Notes: a model not told the origin generated them from the sequence alone. A stretch of DNA of 64,000 nt from Rhodanobacter sp. B04 (GCF_002001125.1 NZ_MUNV01000005.1:186001-250000); one strand, 5' to 3'; positions 27,401 through 36,528 are shown, counted from the first letter of the stretch. Program-made: numbers and translations.

Positions 27401-30400
27401 GGCAGCTTCGGGTTCGAAGGCACCCAATGCGGCTACCAGTTCGGCAGCAAACTCGACATGGTGCGCATCGTCCACAGGCGCACCTGCCTGCTGAGTTGTC
27501 TCCGACGGCGCTTCGGCACTTGTCTCATCTGTGCGCCCAGCGGTGAGCTTGTCCATGCTGGCATCCAGCGAAGCAGCCATGGCGGCCTCGCCGCCTGCAG
27601 CAGGCCCTGAAGCGACCGCTTCGGCAGCAGGCTCGTCCTCGTCGGGACGCGGCTCAAACACCACATGCGCCACCTGCGACTCGGGATAACGATCACGCAT
27701 GGCGACCAATTGCGCAGTCAGCGCATCCACATTGGGCAACTGCGGCTCGGCGACATCGAACTGGCCCATCACCTGGTCGACGACCTCCACCGACTGGCCA
27801 AGCAGACCCACGCCCTCGGCCGGCAACGACAGGTTGGCGGCGCGCAGGCGCTTGAGCAACCCTTCCAGAGGGGACAGCAGCTGGGTAAGCAGCAGGATGT
27901 CGACCATCGCGATGGCGCCATGCAGGGTATGCACGGCCCGTAGCAGTTCTTCGCCGATGGGCAGTTCGTTGCCACCGCGCTGGATCGCGGCGCGGATGGT
28001 CTGCAGGTATTGCGCAACCTCGCTGCGCAGGATCTCCAGCAGCACCGGATCGACCGGCGGCATCGCCGGCCCCGCGATGAACGCCGCCGGCTCGACTTCC
28101 CCGTGGCCGGCGGCGGCAGTATGGGCATCGGTTACGCCAGCTTCCGGAACAGCCTGTGCCGCGACATCGACGCGCGGCACACGCCGGCGCACCACACGAC
28201 GCACCGTTTCGGTTGCGCCCGATGCGTAATCCTCCACCCGCGCCTGCTGGCCGGCAGCCAGCTGCTCGGCAGCCTGCATGATGGCGCTGAGGGGCGCCGT
28301 CGGCGCGCCCTCACCCTTGAGCGCGGCCAGCAGCTGCGGCAAGGCATCGATGGCGTGACGAATGACGGCCTGTACACCCTCGTTCGGCTCGATCGTGTTG
28401 TCCAGCACCCGGTTGAGCATGTCCTCCACTTTCCACGCGAACTCGCCGAGCACGCCGGCACCGACCAGGCGGCCGGAGCCCTTGAGCGTGTGGAACGAGC
28501 GGCGGATGCCCACCAGCGATGAAAGCTGGGTCGGATCGGCCAGCCACACTTTCTCGGCGCCGCGCAGATTGTCGATTTCCTCCTGCATTTCCTCCAGGAA
28601 GATCTCGCGGATATCGTCGTCTATACCTTCCGCATTCGCATTGAAGCCGGTGTTGGCCGCCAGCGCATCGCGCACCGGCGCCTGCTCGAAGATCTCTTCC
28701 TCGATTTCGACCCAGTCGTCCTGGGAGTCGGCGGCAGTTCCCTCCAGCATCGCCGGCGCAGTCGCTTCGGTCTGTGCCAGCCGCAAGCCGTCCAGGTTGT
28801 GGACCGTGGCAACGGGCGGAACCGTGTCGCCAATGAATACATGGCCGAGGTCGTCACCTGGGAGCAGGCTGACAGACTCGGAGAGCTCCGGGTGCTCCTC
28901 ATCCCCGAGAGCATGGCTCACCGGGGCAACCACGACCGGCGGCGTGGCCGCGGCTACCGTGCCAGCCGCACGTGCGGCCGGCAGCGGCCAGTAGCCGAGC
29001 AGTCCGAGACTGTGTTCGGCCACATCCAGGATGTGCTCCAGGCCGCCACGATGCTCGCGCGCGGCCTCGAGGTAATACTCCAGTGCAGCGAGGGCATCCG
29101 CCAGATGATCCATCTGCGCCCCGCTGGGCACGCGCCGGTCATCCAGCAATTCGTAGCCGACGAATCGACCCACACCTTCCGCCAGCTCGGCCGGACGCGT
29201 TGCCGACAACATGCGCATGGCACCGGCAACTTCGTCCATCAGGGTCGATGCGCCCGCCAGTCGATCGTGTTCCCAGCCGGATTCGACAAACGCAACGATC
29301 GCATCCTTCACCTTGCCGGTGTTGCCGATCGCTTCCTGCATCAGGGTCGTGACGACGCCAAGCGCTTCGCTGCGCGGCAATCCGGGTGTGGTTCCGCCAG
29401 CTGCCGCATCGTCCTCGGAGCCCAGGCTTTCGATGTGATCGTCCAGCGAAGCCTCGACGTACAGCAAGGCGCCAGCCACGTCGAGCAAGGTATCTTCGTC
29501 GGCCGGACGCAGTCGGTTTGCAATCTCGTCCAGCACCCGCCGCTGTTCGCTGATCACGCGGCGCGGTACGGCCAGCGCCAGCATGCCCAGCGTATCGCCG
29601 ACACGTTCGAGCACCTCACCCTGCACGGCCAGCTGCGCCGGATCGCCATCCTGCTGGCGCAGGAAAAGATCCAGCGCTTCCTTGACGCGCAGCAGATCGT
29701 CTTTCAAGGCGCGCGACACGGAGTCGAGCAGGGCACGATTGTGCCCGGACATCGAACCGCGGGCGTGCTCCAGCTCGCCGGCATCGGGCAGCAGGCTGTC
29801 CAGTGCATAGGTAGTGCGCAACAACTCCATCTGCGGGCTGCGCTGCTTGGCCTGCGCCACGATGTAGAGCAGCTTGCAGGCCACCTCATCCGCCTCACCA
29901 CCGCGCAGACTGTTTTCACCCTGCTCGATCAACAGGCGGATGTTGCGGTCGACCTTGCCGATCAGCTGGCGGATTTCGCCTGCCTGGGCCTTGAGTACGC
30001 CCTGCTCCAGCCCCTCGAGGACGCCAGCAGCGATCCACCACAAGCGCCGGCCGTGCACGTGGAAGCAGCGCGCCGTGATCGCCAGCAGCGTCTTGCGCAT
30101 GCCGATCAGCTGCTGCGACGTGTTCTGCCCGCGGAACCAGCCCAGTAGCTGCTGCTGGAAGCGCAGACGCAGATCCACCAGCTCGCTGCGATGAGCTTCG
30201 GCATACGCTTCGCTCATCGCCGCCGGGGCCTGCTCCGGCAGGAAGGCGTCGAGATTGGGATGGAACATCGCCGATTCGGACAGCGGCGGCAGCTCGCGGC
30301 TGGCACGCAGGTCGTTCAGCAACGGCAGCAGCACCACCGGTACATCGCGGTGGCCACTGGACAGGCGCTCCAGATAATCGGGCAGCTGCATCAGGCCACG

Positions 30401-30685
30401 CATCAACGCGGCATAGGCCTCTTCGCGATGAGCGACTTGGTCATCGAGCAGAGCGACGACGAGCGCTTCCATCTCTGCGGTGACCATCGCCGCGCCATAC
30501 AGCTCGACCATCCGCAAGGTGCCATGCACCTGATGCAGATGATCCGCACAAGTGCGCATGTAGTCGCGCTTGGCTGGATTGTCGACGTAGGACTCCAGCG
30601 CCTCGCGGGCGATCGACAAGGTATCGTCGAGCTCCGGCTTGACCCACTGCAGGGTGGTGAAATCGATGTGGTCTTGAAGTCTCAT
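24416..30685 (-). CDS. chpA: Hybrid sensor kinase ChpA/PilL of the type IV pilus chemosensory system
   Basis: This 2089-residue CheA-type kinase is the core of twitching-motility signalling. Domains in order: N-terminal FimL/Hpt-like regions (~1-600, with HQVHGTLRM near 51), a canonical Hpt (FHTLKGSGR, ~728), a second Hpt (VHTLHGA, ~920), an Ala/Glu-rich helical linker (~1095-1270), a third Hpt (LHTLKGGAR, ~1342), dimerisation and HATPase (HMLRNAIAHGIE, SDDGRG, ~1480-1780), a CheW-like regulatory domain, and a C-terminal receiver (VVDDSITMRK, LLDIEMPRMDG, ~1960-2085). It autophosphorylates and passes phosphate to PilG and PilH. The linker contains a tandem 60-bp repeat. Confidence 0.95.
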   Translation of the reverse strand: MRLQDHIDFTTLQWVKPELDDTLSIAREALESYVDNPAKRDYMRTCADHLHQVHGTLRMVELYGAAMVTAEMEALVVALLDDQVAHREEAYAALMRGLMQLPDYLERLSSGHRDVPVVLLPLLNDLRASRELPPLSESAMFHPNLDAFLPEQAPAAMSEAYAEAHRSELVDLRLRFQQQLLGWFRGQNTSQQLIGMRKTLLAITARCFHVHGRRLWWIAAGVLEGLEQGVLKAQAGEIRQLIGKVDRNIRLLIEQGENSLRGGEADEVACKLLYIVAQAKQRSPQMELLRTTYALDSLLPDAGELEHARGSMSGHNRALLDSVSRALKDDLLRVKEALDLFLRQQDGDPAQLAVQGEVLERVGDTLGMLALAVPRRVISEQRRVLDEIANRLRPADEDTLLDVAGALLYVEASLDDHIESLGSEDDAAAGGTTPGLPRSEALGVVTTLMQEAIGNTGKVKDAIVAFVESGWEHDRLAGASTLMDEVAGAMRMLSATRPAELAEGVGRFVGYELLDDRRVPSGAQMDHLADALAALEYYLEAAREHRGGLEHILDVAEHSLGLLGYWPLPAARAAGTVAAATPPVVVAPVSHALGDEEHPELSESVSLLPGDDLGHVFIGDTVPPVATVHNLDGLRLAQTEATAPAMLEGTAADSQDDWVEIEEEIFEQAPVRDALAANTGFNANAEGIDDDIREIFLEEMQEEIDNLRGAEKVWLADPTQLSSLVGIRRSFHTLKGSGRLVGAGVLGEFAWKVEDMLNRVLDNTIEPNEGVQAVIRHAIDALPQLLAALKGEGAPTAPLSAIMQAAEQLAAGQQARVEDYASGATETVRRVVRRRVPRVDVAAQAVPEAGVTDAHTAAAGHGEVEPAAFIAGPAMPPVDPVLLEILRSEVAQYLQTIRAAIQRGGNELPIGEELLRAVHTLHGAIAMVDILLLTQLLSPLEGLLKRLRAANLSLPAEGVGLLGQSVEVVDQVMGQFDVAEPQLPNVDALTAQLVAMRDRYPESQVAHVVFEPRPDEDEPAAEAVASGPAAGGEAAMAASLDASMDKLTAGRTDETSAEAPSETTQQAGAPVDDAHHVEFAAELVAALGAFEPEAAAAEHAAAEQAEQAARQAEAERIAAQQAEAEKLAAEQAAMEHAAAEQAAAERAAAEHAAAEQAAAEQAAAEQAAAEKHAAEQAEAERLAAEHAAAEQAAEQAAAEQAAAEQLAAEHAEAEKLAAEKAAAEQLAAEHAEAEKLAAEKAAAEQLAAEHAEAEKLAAERAAAALAAERATTPADAAEATAEPTPEPAYALAGSGQIDADLLEVFIEEAHEILDHADGVLAQWHAEPSELAHIAELQRDLHTLKGGARIAGLSSVGDLSHAIETLLEKPIRDVEKTGPLIAALEASFDQLHALTQQVSQGQTPAYPQAMIDHLLGLAGEHTLADDEVLAAAVVPLPVSKPVRATPAPVVPSTLEGLELPELLPEEDEEVRSPQEQIRVRADLLDNLVNHAGEVAIYRSRLEQQVAGYRFNLVELEQTVARLRSQLRMLEIETEAQIIARFQREHREAGMATFDPLELDRFSQLQQYSRALAESVSDLVSIQSMLDELTRQAETLLIQQSRVSTELQEGLLRTRMLPFDTMVPNLRRTLRQAAQEEGKSAQLYVDGAHGEMDRNLLDRIKAPFEHMLRNAIAHGIETPEERRKAGKPAEGSVNIQVAREATEVVIRVSDDGRGLNREAIRKRGIERGLLRADIKPTDNQLLSLITQPGFSTASAVTQLAGRGVGMDVVANEIKQLGGSLSIDSDEGKGSTFVLRLPFTLAVTQAILVRIGEATFAIPMTSVQGVARVNPEDLAVMMAEDEPSFRYGNEAYGIHDLAELLGLPPGLQAEGEQQPLLLTRAGDLRAAIRIDAVLGSREIVVKSVGPQISSVPGLLGATIMGDGSVLIILDLAPLVRHGITRRQQRLADGLSAVQAPVIEEVRVQPLVMVVDDSITMRKVTSRVLERHEYEVSTAKDGVDALEKLHERVPDLMLLDIEMPRMDGYELATHMKADPRLRNVPIIMITSRSGDKHRQRAFDIGVDRYLGKPYQEAELLVQISEVLEQRAAEPVHD
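26941..27060. repeat. Tandem 60-bp coding repeat in chpA linker
   Basis: Two 60-bp units (26941-27000 and 27001-27060) are identical except for one base at position 50 of the unit (26990 C, 27050 T). The last ~20 bases before 26941 match the end of the unit, a partial third copy. Each unit encodes 20 residues of the type AEKLAAEKAAAEQLAAEHAE, so copy-number change would keep the frame. Confidence 0.9.
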
Positions 30686-30783
30686 GCGCCTCTCTCAACG
30701 GTTGCCCAATGTCGCATCACCCACGCATCACGCAACCAACGAGATTGCCCCCCGAAAAAATGCCAATGCCAGCCAGACCGATG

Positions 30784-32814
30784 TCAACCCGGCAGCTTGA
30801 AGTGCGCCACTGAGCGCCGCAGATCACTTGCCAGCTGCGCCAACGTACCGATCGAGTCGGCGGTCTGGCTGGCACCTTGCGAGGTCTGCGAAGTAATTTC
30901 CTGAATCGCGTTCATCGAATGCGAGATGTCGGTCGCCGCCGCGGACTGCTGGCGCGCCGCGCTGGAGATGTTCTGAATCAGCGCCGACAGATCGTGCGAC
31001 ACGCGCTCGATGTCACCCAGCGCGCTGCCGGCGTCCTCCGCCTTGCGTGCACCGGCCACCACCTCGGCGGTGGTCTGCTCCATCGAGTTCACCGCTTCGT
31101 TGGTATCGGACTGAATCGTCTGCACCAGCGTCTCGATTCGCTTGGTCGCGCTGGTCGAGCGTTCCGCCAGTCGCTGCACTTCGTCCGCCACCACCGCGAA
31201 ACCCCGACCGGCCTCACCGGCCGAAGCCGCCTGGATCGCCGCGTTCAACGCGAGGATGTTGGTCTGCTCGGCGATGTCGTTGATCAGTTCAACGATCGAG
31301 CCGATCTCCTGCGAGGATTCGCCCAGACGCTTGATGCGCTTGGAGGTTTCCTGGATCTGGTCACGAATCGAGTCCATTCCGGAGATCGTCTCGCGCACCA
31401 CCTCGGCGCCGTGCGAGGCGATCTTCACCGAGCGTTCGGCCACGTCGGCCGACTCGGCGGAGTCCTTCGACACGGTATCCATCGAGCTCACGATCTGGTT
31501 GATCGCCGAGGTCGCCGAGCTGATCTGTTGCGCCTGCTGCTCGGCCGCGTCGGCCAGATGGCGCGCGGTGGTCTGGGTTTCCTGCGCCGAGGACGAGACC
31601 TGCTCGGAGGTCTCGTTGATGGTGGTCACCAGTGAACGAAGCTCGTCGATGGCGTAGTTCACCGAGTCGGCGATCGCGCCGGTGATGTCTTCCGACACCG
31701 TGGTCTTCACGGTCAGGTCACCTTCGGCGAGCGAACCCATTTCGTCCAGCAGGCGCATGATCGCCTCCTGGTTGCGCTGGTTCAGCTCGGTACTGCTGGC
31801 AAACCGGCGGCGCTGATCGCCCACCAGCGTGATAACCAGCAACAGCGCGAAGGCCACTGCGGCAATCGCGCCGAACAGGCCCCACCACACGTTCGGGAAC
31901 AGCCGGCGCAGCGGCAGCTTGCCGATCTGTTCCGACAGATCGTTTGCGCGCAACAGCACGGTCTGCGAATCCAGCGAGGCCTGGTTGCCCGCATGCTTCA
32001 CGTCGGCGATGTTGCCTGCGGCGGCGGCCAGCTTGGCCACCGGGTCGGCCAGCTTGGCCCAGCTGGCGTCCATGTCGGTGAGGATCTTGCGTGCATTGGC
32101 ATCGCCAATCGGCTTCACGCCACTGTCCGGATTGCCTTCGATCAGGCCCTTCAGCACGCTGCCGTAGAGCTGCGCATCGCGTGACAGACCATCGGCTGCA
32201 GACTGTGCATTGTCACCGCCCTGCAGCACTTCCTGCACGCGACGGATGATGCGGTCGGCCGACAGCATCTGGCGGGAGGTGCCCAGCATCTGCTCGGAAC
32301 TGCCGTTGCGCTGCTGCAGGATGTTGACCACCTGCTCCATGCTCGAATTGAGCAGCGGCATCTGCTGCGACAGCGTGTCTGCGCGCTGCCCGGAATCGAG
32401 CACCACGGCCTTGTTGGAGAGGATCTTGCCGATATCCGCATCGAGCTGCTGCCACGAGGCGTCGAGTGCACTCACGGCGCGGCCGGCGGGAGAAGCGTTG
32501 TTGTCGGCGTAGGCCTGCATGCCGCTCGACGTATCGCCCTTGCCGAGTTTCTGCACGGCGGAATCGATGGCGTTGCGGGTGCTCTCGAGCTCCTTGAAGG
32601 AATCGGTGTTGCCATTGGCCGATTCCAGCGCGAACTTGGCCGTCTGCTGCGACAGCACCTGGATCTGCGTGGTCAGCGCGATGGCCTGGCGATCCTCGTC
32701 GTTCTTGATGTTCAGCCGCCAGAAGTCAAACGCCGCAATACCAATCGCAATCAGCAGCAGGACAATGAGTGCGGTGTAACCTCGTTCCCTGCTGACGCCC
32801 CCTGTAGTGCTCAT
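30784..32814 (-). CDS. pilJ: Methyl-accepting chemotaxis protein PilJ
   Basis: PilJ is the receptor of the Pil-Chp system at the inner membrane. The 676-residue protein has an N-terminal helix (~12-32), a helical periplasmic PilJ region (~35-300), a second helix (~308-335), a HAMP-like segment, and the cytoplasmic signalling domain (~400-670) with the conserved tip [20 protein letters not shown], plus [13 protein letters not shown] just after it. ATG 32814 is preferred to an in-frame GTG two codons earlier, because the GAGGTG ribosome site overlaps that GTG. It lies between pilI and chpA. Confidence 0.93.
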   Translation of the reverse strand: MSTTGGVSRERGYTALIVLLLIAIGIAAFDFWRLNIKNDEDRQAIALTTQIQVLSQQTAKFALESANGNTDSFKELESTRNAIDSAVQKLGKGDTSSGMQAYADNNASPAGRAVSALDASWQQLDADIGKILSNKAVVLDSGQRADTLSQQMPLLNSSMEQVVNILQQRNGSSEQMLGTSRQMLSADRIIRRVQEVLQGGDNAQSAADGLSRDAQLYGSVLKGLIEGNPDSGVKPIGDANARKILTDMDASWAKLADPVAKLAAAAGNIADVKHAGNQASLDSQTVLLRANDLSEQIGKLPLRRLFPNVWWGLFGAIAAVAFALLLVITLVGDQRRRFASSTELNQRNQEAIMRLLDEMGSLAEGDLTVKTTVSEDITGAIADSVNYAIDELRSLVTTINETSEQVSSSAQETQTTARHLADAAEQQAQQISSATSAINQIVSSMDTVSKDSAESADVAERSVKIASHGAEVVRETISGMDSIRDQIQETSKRIKRLGESSQEIGSIVELINDIAEQTNILALNAAIQAASAGEAGRGFAVVADEVQRLAERSTSATKRIETLVQTIQSDTNEAVNSMEQTTAEVVAGARKAEDAGSALGDIERVSHDLSALIQNISSAARQQSAAATDISHSMNAIQEITSQTSQGASQTADSIGTLAQLASDLRRSVAHFKLPG

Positions 32815-32942
32815 GTTCACCTCATCCGTCTAACTGTACGTTGCCGGTTCCGCATCATCGCGCGGCTACTGGCCAGGGATTTGTTGTTTCAACTCCGGCC
32901 GCAACCGGCACCGGCCCTTCCATATATGCAACCGTGTTCAGC

Positions 32943-33482
32943 TCAGGCCGCCGCCTGTCGAAAATCAGGTGCGCGCACCAGTCGGCTCATGCTGAAAATC
33001 GCCAGCTGTTGTTCGCCCACCCGGTTTTCCACGAAACGGGCCAGCCGCGGATCATCCTCGCGCTCGACCTCGCGTCGCTGTTGTTCATCCACCGTGCGCT
33101 GCCCGAACACTTCGTCGACCAGCAGCGCCACGTTGCCACTGCCCTGACGCACGATCAGGAGACGGGTGCGATCGGAGTGCAGCGTGCGCTCGCCGAACAG
33201 GAACCGGCCGAAATCGACCACCGGCACCAGATTGCCGCGCACGTTGGCCACGCCGAGCAGCCACGACCGGGTGCCCGGTACCGGCGTGAGCGTGGGCACC
33301 GCCAGCAACTCGTTGATCTCGTCGATGCCGCTGACCAGCACGCGATGACCGACGCGGAAACCGATGCCACGCCACAACCCGGGCGCCTCCAGTTTGTCCT
33401 GCGTATCGGACGCGTGCGCCAGCGACAACCGCTCGTAGCGGGCCAGGATTTCGAACGGGGTGCGATTGACGGACTGGTTCAT
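32943..33482 (-). CDS. pilI: Chemotaxis adaptor PilI (CheW-like)
   Basis: This 179-residue CheW-domain protein couples PilJ to ChpA. It shows the adaptor pattern GIGFRVGHRVLVSGIDEINELL, LGVANVRGNLVPVVDFGRFL and VALLVDEVFGQR. The ATG at 33482 overlaps the pilH stop by 4 nt; the open frame upstream is a shadow of pilH. A spacer of about 128 bp separates it from pilJ, which may have its own start site. Confidence 0.93.
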   Translation of the reverse strand: MNQSVNRTPFEILARYERLSLAHASDTQDKLEAPGLWRGIGFRVGHRVLVSGIDEINELLAVPTLTPVPGTRSWLLGVANVRGNLVPVVDFGRFLFGERTLHSDRTRLLIVRQGSGNVALLVDEVFGQRTVDEQQRREVEREDDPRLARFVENRVGEQQLAIFSMSRLVRAPDFRQAAA

Positions 33483-33850
33483 GTCGCGCTCGACAGCAAT
33501 TCGTTGATACAGCCCAGCAGTTCCTTCTCGTTCACCGGCTTGGTGATGAACGCGCGGGCGCCCTGGCGCAAGCCCCATACCCGGTCGGTTTCCATCGACT
33601 TGGTGGTGATCATCACGATCGGCACTGCCGACGTGACTGGATCGCGGGTCAGCGTGCGGGTTGCCTGGAAGCCATTCATGCCGGGCATGATCACGTCCAT
33701 GATGATCAGATGAGGCAGCTCGGCGCGCGCGCGCTCGATACCCTCTTCGGCAGTCCCGACAGCAAAGACTTGATGGCCGGCACGCTCAAGCAGCGTGGTG
33801 AACACGCGCACGTCGGTCGGCGAATCGTCGATGATGAGAATAGTGGCCAC
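33479..33850 (-). CDS. pilH: Response regulator PilH
   Basis: This 123-residue single receiver domain has the acidic pair IDDSPTD, phosphoacceptor Asp in LIIMDVIMPGMNG, conserved Thr in VMITTK and Lys in FITKPVNE. PilH modulates pilus retraction and cAMP level opposite to or together with PilG. The start is GTG at 33850 with GGGGGA upstream. It lies 22 bp after pilG and overlaps pilI. Confidence 0.93.
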   Translation of the reverse strand: MATILIIDDSPTDVRVFTTLLERAGHQVFAVGTAEEGIERARAELPHLIIMDVIMPGMNGFQATRTLTRDPVTSAVPIVMITTKSMETDRVWGLRQGARAFITKPVNEKELLGCINELLSSAT

Positions 33851-33872
33851 AGGTCCCCCTCAGAATCTGCAG

Positions 33873-34277
33873 TCAGCGGTTGGGTACCGTGCTGACATGG
33901 CGATGGATGGCACCAAGCAGCTCGTCCCGCGTGAACGGCTTGGTCAGATACTGTTCGGCGCCCACGATGCGCCCGCGGGCCTTGTCGAACAGGCCATCCT
34001 TCGAGCTCAGCATGATCACCGGCGTGGCGCGGAAAAGTGGGTTGTTCTTGATCAGCGCGCAGGTCTGATAACCATCCAGCCGCGGCATCATGATGTCGAC
34101 GAAGATGATCGCAGGCTTCTGGTCGGAGATCTTGGCCAGCGCCTCGAACCCGTCGACCGCGGTCAACACCTCGCAACCCTCTTTTTTCAGCAGGGTTTCC
34201 GCCGTGCGGCGGATGGTCTTGGAGTCATCAATCACCATGACCTTGAGACCAGCCAAGTCATTAGCACTCACGTTCAA
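33873..34277 (-). CDS. pilG: Response regulator PilG
   Basis: PilG is the output regulator that promotes pilus extension. This 134-residue receiver has VIDDSKTIRR, phosphoacceptor Asp in IIFVDIMMPRLDGYQT, Ser/Thr in VIMLSSKDG and Lys in YLTKPFTRDE, nearly the canonical PilG sequence. No ATG exists at the N-terminus: TTG at 34277 lies eight bases from GGGAG, while GTG at 34283 is only two bases away and GTG at 34271 is fourteen. TTG is therefore chosen, with the GTG at 34283 (136 residues) as alternative. It is first in the cluster. Confidence 0.9.
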   Translation of the reverse strand: MNVSANDLAGLKVMVIDDSKTIRRTAETLLKKEGCEVLTAVDGFEALAKISDQKPAIIFVDIMMPRLDGYQTCALIKNNPLFRATPVIMLSSKDGLFDKARGRIVGAEQYLTKPFTRDELLGAIHRHVSTVPNR

Positions 34278-34283
34278 ATTCAC

Positions 34284-34638
34284 TACTCCCCCTGCGGCCC
34301 AGCCCGAGCTCAGGATAGACACCAAGGCATGCAACAGCCATGCCGTACGGCGTACATGTAAAAAATTTCGAAACGAACCACCGGAAACCCGCTCTGTGGC
34401 AGAGCCCCCAAGGCTTTGCTGTTTACTGCCTGCCCGCCGAGACTGTCAAGCAATAGTTCGGATTGCCGCCCCACGTGACCCATAGTGGCACCATCTGGCC
34501 GTCTGCGACAGCCATCGAATCATCAGCGATCCTGTTGCCCCGGCGAGATACCCGACGAGCATCCACTTACTATATGGATCGGGCGATCAGTGCCTGCCTG
34601 CCAACCCCGCCTTATCCAGGCAACACATGGAGAATCAC
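34284..34638. other. Intergenic region between divergent pilG and gshB
   Basis: About 355 bp without a believable gene. It holds the two divergent leader regions. Visible items are the sigma-54-like element for pilG and a GGAG ribosome site before gshB; a TACTATATGG stretch near 34570 could be part of a gshB promoter. A short open frame at 34485-34766 mainly overlaps gshB out of frame and looks spurious. Confidence 0.6.
34331..34344 (-). promoter_or_regulatory. Sigma-54-like -24/-12 element upstream of pilG
   Basis: On the minus strand the region reads GGCAT-GGCTG-TTGCA, with the invariant GG and GC ten bases apart, close to the TGGCAC-N5-TTGCA consensus. A start point about 12 nt downstream would give a leader near 40 nt before pilG. 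The flanking bases include GCCGTACGGC, a 10-bp palindrome. No other good promoter is obvious in this gap. Sigma-54 use is inference. Confidence 0.35.
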
Positions 34639-35616
34639 ATGACCCTTTCGGTCGGCGTGCTGATGGACCCCATCGGCGCGATCAAGATCGCCAAGGACAC
34701 CAGCTTCGCGATGCTGCTGGAAGCCCAGCGACGCGGTCACGCATTGCACTACTTCGAACAAGGTGACCTGGCGCTGCGCGATGGCGCGCCGTGGGGCCGG
34801 ATCGCACCGCTCGCCGTGCGCGAAGATCCGCAGCACTGGCACACGCTGGGGCAGGCGCAGTGGCGCGACCTGCGCGAACTCGACGTGGTACTGATGCGCA
34901 AGGATCCGCCGGTCGACGCCCAGTTCATCTACGACACGATGGTGCTGGAAGCGGCCGAGCATGGCGGCGTCAACGTCATCAACCGTCCACGATCGCTGCG
35001 CGACTGCAACGAGAAGCTGTTCGCGCTGACTTTCCCGCAATGCATCGCTCCCACCCTGGTTTCGCGCGACGCTGGCGAGCTGCGCCGCTTTGCGGCCGAA
35101 CATGGCGAAGTTGTGCTGAAACCGCTGGACGGCATGGGCGGGCGCGGCATCTTCCGGGTCAAGGCCGGCGACAGCAATCTCAACTCGATGCTGGAAACCC
35201 TGCTCGGCGGCGATGCGCATGGCGCCGGGCGGCAGCTGACCATCGCGCAGAAATACATCCCGGAGATCACCGCCGGCGACAAACGCATCCTGGTCATCGA
35301 TGGCGAGCCGGTGCCTTACGCACTCGCACGCATTCCGCAAGGCAACGAGTTCCGCGGCAATCTCGCTGCGGGCGGCCGTGGCGTCGGCGTACCACTGTCC
35401 GACCGCGACCGCTGGATCGTGGCGCAGGTAGCGCCTGAGCTGCGTCGGCGCGGCCTGGTGTTTGTGGGGCTGGACGTGATCGGCGACTACCTGACCGAGA
35501 TCAACGTCACATCCCCGACCTGCGTACGTGAGCTGGATGCGCAGTTCGGGATTAACATTGCCGGCCAGCTGTTCGACGTCATCGAGCAGCACGTCATTGG
35601 AAATCGCACCGCGTGA
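34639..35616 (+). CDS. gshB: Glutathione synthetase
   Basis: GshB joins gamma-glutamylcysteine and glycine with ATP. This 325-residue ATP-grasp enzyme has the N-terminal GVLMDPIGAIKIAKDTSFAM, the RKDPPVDAQFIYDTM segment, KPLDGMGGRGIF (ATP binding), and GLDVIGDYLTEINVTSPTC near the C-terminus. ATG 34639 is chosen over 34627 because GGAG lies eight bases before it. The stop overlaps the GTG of the TonB gene, so they are probably one operon. Confidence 0.95.
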   Translation: MTLSVGVLMDPIGAIKIAKDTSFAMLLEAQRRGHALHYFEQGDLALRDGAPWGRIAPLAVREDPQHWHTLGQAQWRDLRELDVVLMRKDPPVDAQFIYDTMVLEAAEHGGVNVINRPRSLRDCNEKLFALTFPQCIAPTLVSRDAGELRRFAAEHGEVVLKPLDGMGGRGIFRVKAGDSNLNSMLETLLGGDAHGAGRQLTIAQKYIPEITAGDKRILVIDGEPVPYALARIPQGNEFRGNLAAGGRGVGVPLSDRDRWIVAQVAPELRRRGLVFVGLDVIGDYLTEINVTSPTCVRELDAQFGINIAGQLFDVIEQHVIGNRTA

Positions 35617-36482
35617 GCACCCCCGCAACCGTCTCCAGCGCCCCGGATCCGATCGGTGCCACCTTGCTGTTCTCGTTGCTGCTGCATGGCGTGCTGCTGC
35701 TCGGCATCACTTTTCACTTCGCCAAATCCAGTCCCAGCCTGCCCACGCTCGATGTGACCCTGGTCAATGTGGCGAACCAGGAAACGCCGGACAAGGCCGA
35801 TTTCCTGGCGCAGGCCAATAACCGTGGCGGTGGCCAGAGCGACCAGGCTGGGCGACCGTCGCAACCATTTTCCGGCGTGCTGCCCAAGCCTGATACCGGT
35901 ACGGCGGCCCAGGCCGTCGAAGCCGCCACGCCGCAGCCGCGCGAAGCCACTCCCACACGGATGGTCACTACCAGCGGGGCAACCGACTTCAGTGTCACCA
36001 GCGATAGTGCGCAGACCCGGATCGACCCGCAGGATCAAGCCCAGACGGCGGCCGAGCTGCAGTCTCAGCAGGAAGCAGCAAAGCTGGAAGCGGCACTGCG
36101 CAAGCAAAAAACGGAATACGCCAAGCGCCCCAAGGTCAAATACCTCACCGCGAACACCAAATCGGATGTGTATGCGGCTTATTTGAGCGGCTGGGCCGAA
36201 CGGGTCGAACGGGTCGGCAATCTCAATTACCCCGAAGAGGCACGCCGTCGCGGCCTGCACGGCGACGTGCTGCTTACCGTGGTACTCAACCTCGACGGCA
36301 GCATTGATGACATCAAGGTGATCCGGAGTTCCGGCCAGCCGCTGCTGGACGCCGCTGCGCAACAGATTGTGCGATTGGCCGCGCCCTATCCACCCGCGCC
36401 GCATACCAGCGAAGCCCTGGACCAGCTCAATATCACCCGCACCTGGGAGTTCCAGCCGAACGACGTGCTGGAGACGCACTGA
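35613..36482 (+). CDS. Energy transducer TonB-family protein
   Basis: This 289-residue protein has a cytoplasmic start, one transmembrane helix (~15-36, IGATLLFSLLLHGVLLLGIT), a proline/glutamine-rich flexible periplasmic region (~60-190) and a C-terminal TonB domain (~195-285; YPEEARRRGLHGDVLLTVVL, IKVIRSSGQPLLDAAA). It couples the proton motive force to outer-membrane receptors, or acts as a TolA-like protein. The GTG start overlaps the gshB stop. No ExbB/ExbD genes are present here. Confidence 0.9.
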   Translation: MSTPATVSSAPDPIGATLLFSLLLHGVLLLGITFHFAKSSPSLPTLDVTLVNVANQETPDKADFLAQANNRGGGQSDQAGRPSQPFSGVLPKPDTGTAAQAVEAATPQPREATPTRMVTTSGATDFSVTSDSAQTRIDPQDQAQTAAELQSQQEAAKLEAALRKQKTEYAKRPKVKYLTANTKSDVYAAYLSGWAERVERVGNLNYPEEARRRGLHGDVLLTVVLNLDGSIDDIKVIRSSGQPLLDAAAQQIVRLAAPYPPAPHTSEALDQLNITRTWEFQPNDVLETH

Positions 36483-36528
36483 GGACCCGCTCCGGCTGCG
36501 GAATGCGCCGCGCACACGGCAGTGCGCA

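Noticed and set aside
26881..27420. Repeats in chpA as a possible CRISPR array
   Set aside because: Units are adjacent without spacers and lie in the frame of a coding gene.
25670..27610. Long plus-strand open frame antisense to chpA, Cys/Leu-rich
   Set aside because: Shadow of the Ala/Glu-rich coding repeat in chpA; no real protein features.
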